DNA of 64,000 nucleotides from Bacteroidota bacterium (GCA_030698405.1 JAUYMU010000002.1:22233-86232); one strand, 5' to 3'. Counted from the stretch's first letter, positions 1-9,206 are shown. Notes: a model not told the origin generated them from the sequence alone. Program-made: numbers and translations.

Positions 1-432
1 GCAGGCAACCCTTTCGAGATTAGTTTGGCAGATGTTGATGCCTACGGAGAATTGGACGAAAATGCAATTGTTGATCTTCCAAAGCATCTTTTCATTATTG
101 ACGGTGAATTTGACAATGAGGTCGTGGCTATCGGAAGTACAGTTCCAATGATGAGTACCAGCGGACAACGCTTGAATGGTCTGGTAATGGAAATTACCGA
201 TGACATTGTAAAAATGGACTTTAACCATCCGTTGGCCGGAGAAAATTTATTCTTTAAAGGCGAAATCCTTGAAGTAAGAGAAGCAACCGATGAAGAAATT
301 GCTGCTACTTTAGGTGGTGGTGGTTGTGGTTGCGGAAGCGGCGGATGTGGTGATGGCGGTTGCGGCGACGAAGAATGTGCCGATGGCAGTTGCGGAACCG
401 AAAGCAAAGGCGGTTGCGGATGCGGTTGCTAA
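1..432 (+). CDS. slyD: FKBP-type peptidyl-prolyl cis-trans isomerase, SlyD type (5' end missing)
   Basis: The window opens inside this gene: the frame is open from base 1, so the TTG at 25 is an internal codon, and 143 residues remain. They cover the end of the first FKBP half (DAYGELDENAIVDLPK), the insert-in-flap region and the return to the FKBP fold. A glycine-rich tail follows that holds nine cysteines in about 40 residues (GCGCGSGGCGDGGCGDEEC and beyond). SlyD proteins act in the cytoplasm as proline isomerase and chaperone, and their Cys/His tail binds nickel or zinc. Here the tail has Cys but no His. A terminator follows directly. Family assignment is firm; the metal preference is inferred. 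Confidence 0.9.
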   Translation, partial: AGNPFEISLADVDAYGELDENAIVDLPKHLFIIDGEFDNEVVAIGSTVPMMSTSGQRLNGLVMEITDDIVKMDFNHPLAGENLFFKGEILEVREATDEEIAATLGGGGCGCGSGGCGDGGCGDEECADGSCGTESKGGCGCGC

Positions 433-453
433 TCAGCCCAATCAGATAATTTT

Positions 454-497
454 AAAATGTTGTTTCAGAACTTCGTGTTTTGAAACAACATTTTTAG
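454..497 (+). terminator. Rho-independent terminator after slyD
   Basis: Arms AAAATGTTGTTTCA (454-467) and TGAAACAACATTTT (481-494) pair perfectly over 14 bp around a 13-nt loop and run into a short T stretch. It lies 21 bases after the slyD stop and before aroC. Confidence 0.8.
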
Positions 498-623
498 TTT
501 TTACGAATTATGTAGTTGCATTTCTGACCTAAAAGCACATTCAACTATTCCATTTAAGTCCATATTTTAAATTTTGGGCGACTTTAACTTTAGACTTTTA
601 ACTTTAGATTTTTAACTTGCCTT

Positions 624-1697
624 ATGAACAGTTTTGGACAAATTTTCAGGTTAACATCTTTTGGCGAATCGCACGGAAGAGCCATTGGTGGGGTTATTGA
701 CGGTTGCCCGGCAGGATTGGAAATCGATTTGGATTTCATCCAGAACGAATTGGATCGCCGCAAACCCGGACAATCAAAAATTACCACTCAACGTGATGAA
801 AACGATCAGGTTGAATTTTTGTCCGGAATTTTTGAAGGCAAAACACAGGGTACTCCCATCGGTTTCATTGTGAGGAACAAAGACCAGCATTCGGCCGATT
901 ACAACGATCTGAAAGATGTTTTCAGGCCTTCACATGCCGATTATACTTATATTCAGAAATACGGAACACGCGACCATCGTGGCGGCGGCCGTTCGTCAGC
1001 CCGCGAAACCATTGCAAGGGTTGTGGCTGGCGCTGTTGCCAAGCTGCTCCTGAAAAAAGCAGGAGTTTCCATTCAGGCTTTTGTTTCGCGCGTTGGAAAT
1101 ATTGAACTTGACAAGCCATATACAGAACTCGATTTAAGCCAAACTGAAACCAATATTGTGCGTTGTCCGGATGCAGAAACTGCCGAACGAATGATTGCAC
1201 GCATTGAGGAAGCCGGCAATGATCACGATACTGTTGGCGGTGTTGTAACCGGAGTTATTCAAGGCGTTCCTGCCGGCTGGGGCGAACCTGTTTTCAATAA
1301 ATTACATGCCGATTTGGGTTTTGCCATGCTGGGAATAAATGCCGTGAAAGGTTTTGAATATGGTTCAGGATTCGAAGGAACGCGTTTGTCAGGTTCTGAG
1401 CACAACGATATATTTATTAAGACAGAAAATGGTGTGCGCACCAAAACAAACAATTCAGGAGGAATACAAGGTGGAATTTCAAATGGCGAAGATATTTACT
1501 TTAATGTCGCATTTAAACCCATCGCAACCTTGCTGAAAGAACAAAATACAGTCGATCGGGCTGAAAATGAAGTGGTAATAAATCCCAAAGGCCGTCATGA
1601 TCCGTGCGTACTTCCAAGAGCAGTTCCAATTGTTGAATCAATGGCTGCCATTGTTTTAGCCGATCATTATTTATTGCATAATATCAACCATATTTGA
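624..1697 (+). CDS. aroC: Chorismate synthase
   Basis: The product has 357 residues, normal for the family. It converts 5-enolpyruvylshikimate 3-phosphate to chorismate with reduced FMN, the last step of the shikimate pathway, in the cytoplasm. The family signatures are present: [10 protein letters not shown] near residues 14-23, [11 protein letters not shown] near 119-129, and the C-terminal [16 protein letters not shown]. The start [18 protein letters not shown] is the classic chorismate synthase N-terminus, which fixes the ATG at 624. The gene appears to stand alone between the slyD terminator and the hicBA promoter. Confidence 0.97.
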   Translation: MNSFGQIFRLTSFGESHGRAIGGVIDGCPAGLEIDLDFIQNELDRRKPGQSKITTQRDENDQVEFLSGIFEGKTQGTPIGFIVRNKDQHSADYNDLKDVFRPSHADYTYIQKYGTRDHRGGGRSSARETIARVVAGAVAKLLLKKAGVSIQAFVSRVGNIELDKPYTELDLSQTETNIVRCPDAETAERMIARIEEAGNDHDTVGGVVTGVIQGVPAGWGEPVFNKLHADLGFAMLGINAVKGFEYGSGFEGTRLSGSEHNDIFIKTENGVRTKTNNSGGIQGGISNGEDIYFNVAFKPIATLLKEQNTVDRAENEVVINPKGRHDPCVLPRAVPIVESMAAIVLADHYLLHNINHI

Positions 1698-1707
1698 AAA
1701 ATAAAAG

Positions 1708-1740
1708 TTGAATTGTTCCCGTTTATCTTTTTTATCTTTG
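1708..1740 (+). promoter_or_regulatory. Predicted Bacteroidota promoter for hicB-hicA
   Basis: TATCTTTG at 1733-1740 matches the Bacteroidota -7 box TAnnTTTG. TTG triplets lie upstream at 1708-1710 and 1713-1715, at spacings of 22 and 17 bases. The box is about 50 bases before hicB. Pattern match only. Confidence 0.5.
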
Positions 1741-1792
1741 TATTGATAGAATAATCTTCCCAAATAAAATCAGCACAATAAAAAACAACCTC

Positions 1793-2020
1793 ATGCAACT
1801 CACATACAAAATATTACTGCACAAGGAACCGGAAGGTTCTTATACCGTTTCGGTTCCGGCATTGAATGGATGTGTTACTTTTGGTGAGACCGTTGAAGAT
1901 TCTATTCAAATGGCAAAAGAAGCAATCGAGCTTTATATTGAGGAACTTCAAGATCGTGGTGAAGATATTCCTGATGATACAGGTACTTTGGAGTATTCTT
2001 TAACCTTTCAAACTACATGA
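1793..2020 (+). CDS. hicB: HicB-like antitoxin
   Basis: This 75-residue protein has the short HicB fold: beta-rich start YKILLHKEPEGSYTVSVPAL, then GCVTFGETVEDSIQMAKEAI and an acidic stretch EELQDRGEDIPDD. HicB proteins bind and neutralise the HicA mRNA interferase and usually repress their own operon. The stop codon overlaps the start of the next gene (ATGA), as expected for a translationally coupled pair. No separate DNA-binding domain is visible in this short form. The antitoxin comes first, the reverse of classical hicAB order. Confidence 0.85.
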   Translation: MQLTYKILLHKEPEGSYTVSVPALNGCVTFGETVEDSIQMAKEAIELYIEELQDRGEDIPDDTGTLEYSLTFQTT

Positions 2021-2220
2021 ACTATTCAGCTAAAAACCTGATCGCCATACTGGAGAAAAAAGGCTACTTCTTTAAACGTGCCAATGGCAGTCATCAATTG
2101 TATTACAATCAGAAAACAGGGAAAACGGTTATTGTTCCGGTACATGGAAGGAAAGACCTTGCGAAAGGTACATTCTTTACTATTCTTAAACAGGCCGGCA
2201 TTGATAAAAATGACATTTAA
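2017..2220 (+). CDS. hicA: HicA-like mRNA interferase toxin
   Basis: The 67-residue protein carries the HicA pattern LIAILEKKGYFFKRANGSHQ, with the active-site histidine of the GSH motif at residue 26, then VIVPVHGRKDLAKGT. HicA folds like a double-stranded RNA-binding domain and cuts mRNAs without needing the ribosome. It overlaps hicB by four bases and so depends on hicB translation. Length and motifs are typical, and the toxin looks intact. Confidence 0.87.
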   Translation: MNYSAKNLIAILEKKGYFFKRANGSHQLYYNQKTGKTVIVPVHGRKDLAKGTFFTILKQAGIDKNDI

Positions 2221-2264
2221 AGCGAATACAATTGAACAGGATAAATCCCCTTTGAAATCCCAGC

Positions 2265-3482
2265 TCAAACATTCAGAGTCTCCCCTTCTGATTTGGCAAT
2301 GATTACTGCAACACAAGTATCGCCCCAAACATTCACAGTTGTGCGCGACATATCCAGAATGCGATCGACTGCCAGTATCAATCCAATTCCTTCAAGTGGA
2401 AGATTAACCGCAGTAAGTACAATTGTCATCATTACCAGACCGGCCATAGGAATTCCGGCAGAACCAATGGCTGCTAAAAGTGCAGTTAGAACAACAATTG
2501 CCTGTTGTCCTACAGTCAGATCAACTCCATAAGCCTGAGCGATAAAAATAACTGCGACACACTCGTAAAGAGCGGTTCCATCCATATTAATTGTTGCACC
2601 CAGCGGCAAAGTAAAACTCGTAATTTTGCCTGAAACGCCATCGTTATGCTCAACGGCTTCCATTGTCAGTGGTAATGCAGCGCTTGATGATGAAGTTGAA
2701 AAGGCTGTTAGAAGTGGGGTTGCCATATTCCTGAAATGCAGGTATGGTTTGGATTTACCCAATAACTTAACAGCCAGAGGCAATGTTATTCCGGCGTGTA
2801 TTATCAATGCCAACAATACGGTTAGCATATAAATCCCGAGGCTGCCGGCTATATTCGATAACGATCCTGAATTTCTTGCTACCTCTTTGGATACAATGGC
2901 AAAAATTCCCAATGGCGTAAACCGGATAATGAACATGGTTATTTTCATCATCACCTCGAAGATCGAATTAAAGAATTTTGTCAGGATTTCCTGTTTTTCG
3001 GTTTGAACCTGGGTGATAAAAAAGCCAAACAGAATGGCAAAAAAGATCACCGGAAGAATTTGTCCCCGTGCCATGGCATCAACAATATTGTCAGGAATCG
3101 TTCGCATTAAAATTTCTGATACCGAAGTACCTGCTGTTGGCAATGACTGAATTGTTTCGGCAGTTCCAAGGTTTGCCCCAACTCCGGGTTGTAACAGATT
3201 GACGAGAAATAATCCGGTTAAAATGGCAATTAAACTGGTGGAAAGATACAATGAAATGGTTTTTATGCCAATCCTTCCCAAATTTGATCCACCACCAATG
3301 CTGGCTACACCACTAATTATTGAACTGAAAACCAATGGAATGACAATCATGCTTAAACCGCGAAGAAACACATCTCCCATCCACGAAACGTAGGGGATCA
3401 AATCGGGCAGATAATAACCAAAAGCAACAGCAAGAATCAGGGCAATAAGTATCTGCCAGTGAAGTTTAATTTTTGAAAGCAT
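2265..3482 (-). CDS. Sodium/proton:dicarboxylate or glutamate symporter (DAACS family)
   Basis: A 405-residue inner-membrane secondary transporter. Family signatures are clear: SSSSAALPLT (serine-rich re-entrant loop), GATINMDGTALYE, GIPMAG and DRILDMSRTTVNVWGD, which carry substrate and cation-binding residues. I chose the ATG at 3482 (MLSKIKLHWQ), which puts a short cationic N-terminus before the first membrane helix. An in-frame start at 3533 would add 17 residues not expected in the family. It follows the TerB-like gene on the same strand. The exact substrate (glutamate, aspartate, C4-dicarboxylate) cannot be told from sequence. Confidence 0.92.
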   Translation of the reverse strand: MLSKIKLHWQILIALILAVAFGYYLPDLIPYVSWMGDVFLRGLSMIVIPLVFSSIISGVASIGGGSNLGRIGIKTISLYLSTSLIAILTGLFLVNLLQPGVGANLGTAETIQSLPTAGTSVSEILMRTIPDNIVDAMARGQILPVIFFAILFGFFITQVQTEKQEILTKFFNSIFEVMMKITMFIIRFTPLGIFAIVSKEVARNSGSLSNIAGSLGIYMLTVLLALIIHAGITLPLAVKLLGKSKPYLHFRNMATPLLTAFSTSSSSAALPLTMEAVEHNDGVSGKITSFTLPLGATINMDGTALYECVAVIFIAQAYGVDLTVGQQAIVVLTALLAAIGSAGIPMAGLVMMTIVLTAVNLPLEGIGLILAVDRILDMSRTTVNVWGDTCVAVIIAKSEGETLNV

Positions 3483-3547
3483 ACAACAGAATAATTTGGG
3501 AAAAACAAATGTAATAAAAGCTTTCAAACCCAACCATGGCTGTACTT

Positions 3548-4024
3548 TTATAACCGCATTATTTTCTTTCTATACACTCTGAAAAGATGTTCTTCATCAT
3601 CTCCTTTTTCAATTCCATTTAACAACAATTCGAGTAACGCAGGTATTTCATCGTCAACAAATCCTGATTTTATTGCAATCACCGATGCTAACCGCATTTG
3701 GTTACTGTCTATGTTCCCGTCGGCTAAAACCATTTTGATTATACTATAAAGCTGGTCAAATCGTTTCGTTAATTCGTAGGGTGGATTGTATGCCACGTTA
3801 TTAGCAGTTGCCAGCAAATCATCAATTTCGGGGTCGGTAAACCCCATGTTTTTGCCTAGCCTGTGCAGCATTGCCATTTCGCTATCCCGAATTATCCCAT
3901 CAGCCAAAGCAATTTGAATGAGATGTTTAAAATGTTCCTTATCCTGTCTCTTTTCCGGGTGGTCAAAGTGTTCCAATAGTTTCATAATTTCGTTTTTTAT
4001 AGTGTGAATGTCAAAATCATTCAA
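3548..4024 (-). CDS. TerB-like (tellurite resistance domain) protein
   Basis: A 158-residue cytoplasmic, all-helical protein with the TerB pattern of paired acidic motifs: IALADGIIRDSEMAMLHRLG and KMVLADGNIDSNQMRLAS, each followed by GFTDPEI or GFVDDEI. TerB domains bind metal ions in tellurite/stress modules but are widespread outside them, and no other ter gene is present here. It starts 12 bases after the HMA protein gene, so it is probably the distal part of the metal-uptake operon upstream. Its function is not known. Confidence 0.75.
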   Translation of the reverse strand: MNDFDIHTIKNEIMKLLEHFDHPEKRQDKEHFKHLIQIALADGIIRDSEMAMLHRLGKNMGFTDPEIDDLLATANNVAYNPPYELTKRFDQLYSIIKMVLADGNIDSNQMRLASVIAIKSGFVDDEIPALLELLLNGIEKGDDEEHLFRVYRKKIMRL

Positions 4025-4035
4025 TAAAGAAACGA

Positions 4036-4383
4036 TTAATTCTTCTTTTTTGGAGCATTTCCGAATAACTTATTGTATTCTTCTTCAGAAATAAGATTGG
4101 CTGCATAACCATTCTTTTTAATTCCTTTGGCAATATTTTCAGGAGTATTTTTCCCTGATTTATAAACTACCTTGATTGTATTTGAAACCAGATCAACCTT
4201 CAACGATTTCAACCCTTTTTCGAATTTTAGGTAATTTGTAAGAGTTAACTCACAGTCCATGCAATCCATATTCGACTTAATGTAAACTGTTGATAATTCG
4301 CCTTCCTTGTTTTGGGCTATGGCTGTTGAAATAAATAACAACAAAACAAATCCTGACATAATTAACCTGACAATATTTTTCAT
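4036..4383 (-). CDS. Exported heavy-metal-associated (HMA) domain protein
   Basis: This 115-residue protein has a signal peptide (MKNIVRLIMSGFVLLLFISTAIAQ, cleavage near 23) and a single ferredoxin-like HMA domain. The metal-binding loop NMDCMDCELTL supplies the CxxC pair. HMA domains bind Cu(I), Zn or related ions and pass them to partners. Here the protein would be periplasmic. The gene overlaps the TonB-dependent receptor gene by four bases, so the two are translationally coupled and likely act together in metal (probably copper) handling. The lysine-rich end (PKKKN) has no assigned role. Confidence 0.85.
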   Translation of the reverse strand: MKNIVRLIMSGFVLLLFISTAIAQNKEGELSTVYIKSNMDCMDCELTLTNYLKFEKGLKSLKVDLVSNTIKVVYKSGKNTPENIAKGIKKNGYAANLISEEEYNKLFGNAPKKKN

Positions 4384-6593
4384 AGTGTTTTTGATTTATG
4401 ATTTAATGTAATTCGAATTCCTGCATAAAACTTACGGCCCATCACCGGGCCCCAGATTCGGGTTGCATCAAAATCCGATCCAAAAGGTAGATCGGCTCCC
4501 AATACCGGGTGATCCTGCACATAGTTCAATAAATTTTCAGCCCCGGCGTAAAGGTTCCAGTAACGGAAATATTTGGTTATCTGTGCATTCATTTGAGTAA
4601 ATGCGGGGAACTCATTTGGTAAATTTGCAGGTGAACCTGCAACAACAGGCAATCGCCCTCCTCCGTTAAACTGGACCGTATAATCGAACATCCATTTTTT
4701 CAGTTGGTCGGAATAATTCATTGTAATTAAGCCCTTGTATTTGCCTGACAAAGGTTTTCGCACCAACTGATTACCGATGGTCTGTTTTACATCGTTTACA
4801 CGCCATGCAGCCAAAATATCCAGTCGGGGAAACAATTCGTAATTTAATTCCAGCTGATAGCTGTTTGCGTACGATTTACCATCGAGTGGAGCGAGTAAAA
4901 TAAACTCCGAAGAACTCTCACGGTCAACCACCAGCTGATTGATGAAATCTGTTCTGAAATACTCAGCACCAATGTTTAATGAACGCTCGAACAGGTGAAC
5001 TTCTTGAGTGACGCTGATGCCATAATTCCAGGCTTCTTCAAGAATCTCGCTTTTTGTAAACTTTAGAGGTCTAAAATTTGCCAGTAAGAAGCTATTTTCG
5101 GCCACAATTCGGGGAGTGCGGTAACCCTTTCCAGCTGAAACACGCATGTTTAAATGCTCATTTGGGCTGTACCTAAGGTGAAAACGTGGGGTTATAAATG
5201 TCCCGAATGTATTGTGAAAATCAGAGCGGATGCCCGCCATTGCCGTAATTTTAGTATTTGGCTTGAATGTATATTCACTGAAAATTCCCGGAACCACTTC
5301 ATTCACATTGATAATGGTTTGGTTGAGCAATTCATCGGTATGATTATAGACCATGCTGATTCCCGAATTTAAGGTGTGAACGCCCGGCTGATCAATCGAA
5401 AATGTATGGATCAGATTTCCATACCCTGTAAATTCATCTCCGGAGTAGTTATTCAATCCATAATACGAATTCATTTTGTGTTTGGTGAAATTGGAAATCA
5501 AAGCAATACTGTGTTGCAAACCATCAAAATCGTAACCGGCTTTTACGTATGCTTCAACCCGTTCATTGCCAACATTTACACCATAAGGATTTAATGCAGT
5601 CCGTTCCATATTTTTCCTGAAATCAGTTTGCCCTCCGGTACGGTCTTCGTTCAGGTAATGAAATCCTGAATGTATCATAAAACCCTTTCCATCAAAGTAC
5701 TTCCATTGATTGAATAAATGAATCTGTTTCACTAACGGCTCATCCAGAAAACCATCTGAGTTATGGTCGATTCGGTTTTGAAAATTCTCGCCATGAACAA
5801 AAAAGGCAGTCGATGTTTTTTCTGAAAGTTTTGCCGATAAGTTTGAATTTATCTCCGACTTTCCTTCAGCAGAACCAAACAAGTTGAAATGAAAAACTTC
5901 AGCTGCATCCGGTTTTTTAAAGTTGGCATTTATTTGTCCGGTAATCGACTCATAACCATTTACAACCGAGGCCGCGCCTTTCGAAACCTGGATCGATTCG
6001 AGCCATGGGCCAGGAATATAAGTTAGGCCATAATTGGTTGCAAGCCCACGCAGATTTGGAAAATTCTCGGTCTGCAACTGCGAATAAGTACCATCAAGCC
6101 CCAATAATTTGATCTGTTTGGCGCCGGTGATTGCATCGTTGTATGAAACATCAACCGAAGGATTGGTTACAAAACTTTCAGAAAGATTGCAACAGGCGGC
6201 TTTGTGCAACTCCGCCCCATTAATGTGTGTTGTGTGAATCGGGTTGATGCTGGAAATATATGCTCCTTTATTTTTCTGAACAACAGTAACTTCCTCAATT
6301 TCCAAATTCTTTTCCAGTACAGCATCAATCACTTCTTCCCCACCCCATTTAACGGTATCTGTTTTGAAACCAACAAAACTGAATACCAGCAAATTGTTAT
6401 CCTGAATGGATTGGATACTGTACTCGCCATGCATGTTGGCAATTGTTCCAAAATTGGTACCGGCCCAATAAATATTGGCACCGGGCAAAATACTCCTCAC
6501 ACTGTTTTCAAGTCCCAAAACTCTCCCTTTAATTGGATTTGGGTAACCATATACAGATGAGAATATTAAAAGTAAAACAAGAACTCTTTTCAT
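4380..6593 (-). CDS. TonB-dependent outer-membrane receptor, metal-uptake type
   Basis: A 737-residue receptor. A signal peptide (residues 1-16) is followed by a carboxypeptidase-regulatory-like domain (about 17-95, with GANIYWAGTNFG and FSFVGFKTDTV), then the plug (NLSESFVTNPSVDVSYNDAI, VVNGYESITGQIN) and a beta barrel ending with an aromatic-rich strand (RKFYAGIRITLN). A cysteine pair KAACCNLSE lies at the plug start. Coupling to an HMA protein downstream and a Cys-rich HYC_CC_PP-like protein upstream points to a metal ligand such as copper. That is inference from context, since the barrel alone does not show the substrate. Confidence 0.88.
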   Translation of the reverse strand: MKRVLVLLLIFSSVYGYPNPIKGRVLGLENSVRSILPGANIYWAGTNFGTIANMHGEYSIQSIQDNNLLVFSFVGFKTDTVKWGGEEVIDAVLEKNLEIEEVTVVQKNKGAYISSINPIHTTHINGAELHKAACCNLSESFVTNPSVDVSYNDAITGAKQIKLLGLDGTYSQLQTENFPNLRGLATNYGLTYIPGPWLESIQVSKGAASVVNGYESITGQINANFKKPDAAEVFHFNLFGSAEGKSEINSNLSAKLSEKTSTAFFVHGENFQNRIDHNSDGFLDEPLVKQIHLFNQWKYFDGKGFMIHSGFHYLNEDRTGGQTDFRKNMERTALNPYGVNVGNERVEAYVKAGYDFDGLQHSIALISNFTKHKMNSYYGLNNYSGDEFTGYGNLIHTFSIDQPGVHTLNSGISMVYNHTDELLNQTIINVNEVVPGIFSEYTFKPNTKITAMAGIRSDFHNTFGTFITPRFHLRYSPNEHLNMRVSAGKGYRTPRIVAENSFLLANFRPLKFTKSEILEEAWNYGISVTQEVHLFERSLNIGAEYFRTDFINQLVVDRESSSEFILLAPLDGKSYANSYQLELNYELFPRLDILAAWRVNDVKQTIGNQLVRKPLSGKYKGLITMNYSDQLKKWMFDYTVQFNGGGRLPVVAGSPANLPNEFPAFTQMNAQITKYFRYWNLYAGAENLLNYVQDHPVLGADLPFGSDFDATRIWGPVMGRKFYAGIRITLNHKSKTL

Positions 6594-6650
6594 TTCAATA
6601 GTATTGAAATATTTATAATCTGATTGTAAACAAAAACTGTTAAAACCGGA

Positions 6651-7121
6651 TTATGTGAGCGGAGCTATCTTGCTTTGATGTATGAAGTAAATCAAGTCGC
6701 GACCAACCTTTTTATTATTGGGTGGCGTGTAATAAGTGAAGTGAGCAACAGATCTATCCGGAAGTATTTCCTCAACCGTTTCAATAACAGCAACATTCAG
6801 CAGACTGATAATTTTTGCAATCGGATATTCAAAATTCGAACCTTCGTCGAAATGTTCCGTTAATTTCAGGTAAGAAACAACTGGTGATTCACATCCACAG
6901 GAATGATTTATAGTTTCCAGCTGATTGTCATTGCAATTTGATTCAGTCGAACAGCAATCGTCTTCGGTAATTGTATCGCTGCATGAATCAGCGGCAACAA
7001 ACAATGAAACACTGGTACTTCCCAAACATTCACAATGTGTTTGAAAAAGCATTACTCCGATTGATAGAAACAGATACAAAACCGAAAATACAAGCACCAA
7101 TATTTTATTGATAGTTTTCAC
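6651..7121 (-). CDS. Cys-rich HYC_CC_PP-like small exported protein
   Basis: A 156-residue protein with an N-terminal membrane/signal segment (about 7-27), a cysteine-rich middle (HCECLG, DDCCSTESNC, HSCGCESP) and a C-terminal YTPPNN. These three signatures match the small Bacteroidota family called HYC_CC_PP, which is often encoded next to a TonB-dependent receptor of the metal type, as here. The gene lies 57 bases upstream of the receptor on the same strand and is probably the first gene of that operon. The biochemical role is not known; metal binding is plausible from the cysteines. Confidence 0.7.
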   Translation of the reverse strand: MKTINKILVLVFSVLYLFLSIGVMLFQTHCECLGSTSVSLFVAADSCSDTITEDDCCSTESNCNDNQLETINHSCGCESPVVSYLKLTEHFDEGSNFEYPIAKIISLLNVAVIETVEEILPDRSVAHFTYYTPPNNKKVGRDLIYFIHQSKIAPLT

Positions 7122-7181
7122 ACCATAAAAGTAAGGCTCTATTTTGAATTATAATGTGTGTTTAAAAATATTAACAAACAG

Positions 7182-7213
7182 AAACCCCAAAATGATTGCT
7201 CAATCCGGGGTTT
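7182..7213 (-). terminator. Probable terminator after ridA
   Basis: Arms AAACCCC (7182-7188) and GGGGTTT (7207-7213) enclose an 18-nt loop between ridA and the next minus-strand gene. The T tract on the minus side is weak. Confidence 0.5.
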
Positions 7214-7243
7214 ATATTTTATAAAATTTGCTTTTCCTGATTG

Positions 7244-7630
7244 CTATTTTACCGCTATTGTTTCAATTTCGATCAGTACGCCCATCGGAAGATCTTTTAC
7301 CGCAAAAGCGGCTCGTGCCGGGGCATTTTCAGGATAATACTTCGAGTAAACTTCGTTCATCGCTTTGAAATTGGCCATATCGCTTAACAGACAAGTTGAT
7401 TTTACAACATCACCGTAACGGTAACCGGCTGCCTCTAAAATAGCGCCAATATTCATTAAAACCTGTTCTGTTTGCTCCTGAATTCCACCTTCTACAATTT
7501 TCATGGTTTCAGGAACGATTGGAATCTGCCCTGAAACATAAAGTGTTCCACCCGCTTCAACAGCCTGACTGTATGGTCCGATAGCTGCTGGAGCTTTTGA
7601 TGTTTGAATTATTCGTTTCATATCTGTCAT
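7244..7630 (-). CDS. ridA: RidA family enamine/imine deaminase
   Basis: A 128-residue protein of the YjgF/YER057c/UK114 family, a cytoplasmic trimer that hydrolyses reactive enamines such as 2-aminoacrylate. Visible signatures are GPYSQAVEAGGTLYVSGQIP and ENAPARAAFAVKDLP, the latter with the arginine that binds the substrate carboxylate. The ATG at 7630 shares one base with the trxB stop (TGATG), so translation is coupled to trxB. An internal ATG at 7621 (MKRIIQTSKAP) is an alternative closer to most family members. Typical length, intact. Confidence 0.93.
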   Translation of the reverse strand: MTDMKRIIQTSKAPAAIGPYSQAVEAGGTLYVSGQIPIVPETMKIVEGGIQEQTEQVLMNIGAILEAAGYRYGDVVKSTCLLSDMANFKAMNEVYSKYYPENAPARAAFAVKDLPMGVLIEIETIAVK

Positions 7631-8625
7631 CAATGTTTTTCCGATAAATATCTTTCAGCATCAATGGCCGCCATACAACCTGTGCCTGCTGCGGTAACTG
7701 CCTGACGGTATATTGAATCCTGAACATCTCCACATGCAAAAACACCGGGGACATTGGTTTTCGAACTTCCGGGAATGGTTTTAATGTAACCGACTTCGTC
7801 TGTATCAAGGAAATCTTTTACAAAATCGGAGTTGGGTTTGTGACCAATTGCCAGGAAAAATCCGTCAATTTTAATGTTGACGATTTCTTCTTCCGGAGTA
7901 CCCTTCTTTTTCCATAGTACAGCGCCTTCCACTACCCCATCGCCTGTTAAACCTTTGGTCTGGTGTTCCCACAACACTTCAATGTTCTTTATTTTTAATA
8001 CGCGTTCCTGCATTACTTTCGATGCGCGCAATTCATTTCTTCTGACGATCAGGTAAACCTTGTTGACAATGCCCGACAGATAGATTGCTTCTTCGGCAGC
8101 AGTGTCGCCACCGCCTACTACGGCAACATCTTTTCCACGATAAAAGAACCCGTCGCAGGTTGCACAGGCAGAAACGCCGCCGCCGGCATATTTTTTCTCA
8201 TCGTCGATACCAAGATATTTGGCGGTAGCACCTGTTGCTAAGATTACTGTTTCAGCTTCGATCAGCTTTTTTTCGTCAATCCATACTTTGTGAACAGATC
8301 CGGAAAAATCGACTTTGGTGGCATAGCCGGAACGAATATCTGTACCAAAACGCTGAGCCTGCGCTTTCAATTCTTCCATCATTACCGGACCGGTAACTCC
8401 TTCAGGATAACCAGGAAAGTTTTCCACTTCGGTTGTGGTTGTCAATTGTCCACCTGGCTCAAGACCTTCGTACATTACCGGACTAAGATTGGCACGCGCA
8501 GCATAAATTGCTGCAGTATATCCGGCTGGACCCGAACCGATTATCAAACATCTTACTTTTTCAATATCGGTAATCTGTTCTGGTTTATTACTTTTATTAT
8601 CGTCAAGATTCATTGCTTTAAACAT
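7630..8625 (-). CDS. trxB: Thioredoxin-disulfide reductase
   Basis: This 331-residue flavoprotein uses NADPH and FAD to reduce thioredoxin. The FAD-binding GSGPAGYTAAIYAA lies near residues 31-44, the redox-active CATCDG follows, then the NADPH site VVGGGDTAAEEA and the second FAD motif GVFACGDVQDSIYRQAVTAA. The N-terminus has about 20 extra residues before the Rossmann strand. Starts at 8625 or 8613 are possible. A strong promoter match lies 27 bases upstream, and ridA follows in the same transcript. Confidence 0.96.
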   Translation of the reverse strand: MFKAMNLDDNKSNKPEQITDIEKVRCLIIGSGPAGYTAAIYAARANLSPVMYEGLEPGGQLTTTTEVENFPGYPEGVTGPVMMEELKAQAQRFGTDIRSGYATKVDFSGSVHKVWIDEKKLIEAETVILATGATAKYLGIDDEKKYAGGGVSACATCDGFFYRGKDVAVVGGGDTAAEEAIYLSGIVNKVYLIVRRNELRASKVMQERVLKIKNIEVLWEHQTKGLTGDGVVEGAVLWKKKGTPEEEIVNIKIDGFFLAIGHKPNSDFVKDFLDTDEVGYIKTIPGSSKTNVPGVFACGDVQDSIYRQAVTAAGTGCMAAIDAERYLSEKH

Positions 8626-8651
8626 GTTTTTGTTTTAAAAAATTTGTGCAT

Positions 8652-8682
8652 CAAAGTTAAAAAACATGAATGAACGTGCAAC
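8652..8682 (-). promoter_or_regulatory. Bacteroidota promoter for trxB-ridA
   Basis: On the minus strand GTTG (8682-8679), 19 bases, then TAACTTTG (8659-8652). This fits the TTG-N19-TAnnTTTG consensus with ideal spacing, placing transcription start near 8645 and about 20 bases before the trxB start. Confidence 0.7.
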
Positions 8683-8954
8683 ATTAACAATATCAATAAT
8701 AATGATCCCGTTATAGACAAAACCAAAAGTAATACACAACAAAAATGTTGATTGCATAGGCTTATTATGAAAATATTAATTGATCAACACAAATAAATGA
8801 AATACAAAATTGTCTGAATATAAAAACGATACAAAAAATACATATTGTATTAACTACTAGAAGTATATAAGTGATATTTTATGAATCTTTAACATGAAAA
8901 AAGAAACATTTATCATGTTTTCAAAGTAAAAAAGTTTGAGTAAAAATCTTTATC
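8683..8954. other. Intergenic region between divergent trxB and a small ORF
   Basis: Very AT-rich. Apart from the trxB promoter I see no RNA gene, hairpin or conserved site. The TTTG-containing stretch near 8932-8938 might serve the small downstream ORF but is not a full promoter match. Confidence 0.4.
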
Positions 8955-9206
8955 ATGAGAAAAAGAGACAGGTTAATTAGCATCAGGAAACAATCAAGTG
9001 AAAGGATTCCAAAGGAAAATTTATGGTTCATCAATGAAGAGACTCAATTTAATCAATCTCCGGTTCATTCAAATAAAATTGGGAAAGATGATCGATTTGG
9101 AGGAATCAGAGAAGATTACGATCCGTTTATGACAAAGACTTCCGAAAAAAATAGATTGAGTAAGGAATGCCTGTTCGTTGTTGATTGGCAATTGACTGAT
9201 GCTTAA
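8955..9206 (+). CDS. Small hypothetical protein
   Basis: An 83-residue, highly charged open frame (MRKRDRLISIRKQSSERI, then NKIGKDDRFGGIREDYDP). I do not recognise it. It has no signal peptide, membrane segment or cysteine pattern and looks soluble. It stands alone, 131 bases before the glycosyltransferase, with no clear ribosome-binding site. It may be a real small gene or a chance frame. Confidence 0.35.
   Translation: MRKRDRLISIRKQSSERIPKENLWFINEETQFNQSPVHSNKIGKDDRFGGIREDYDPFMTKTSEKNRLSKECLFVVDWQLTDA

Noticed and set aside
42..407. 121-codon minus-strand frame over slyD
   Set aside because: Shadow of the glycine/cysteine-rich tail; proline-rich and without family features, while the plus frame is a clear SlyD.
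922..1200. 92-codon minus-strand frame inside aroC
   Set aside because: Antisense to conserved chorismate synthase motifs; no start context or homology signs.
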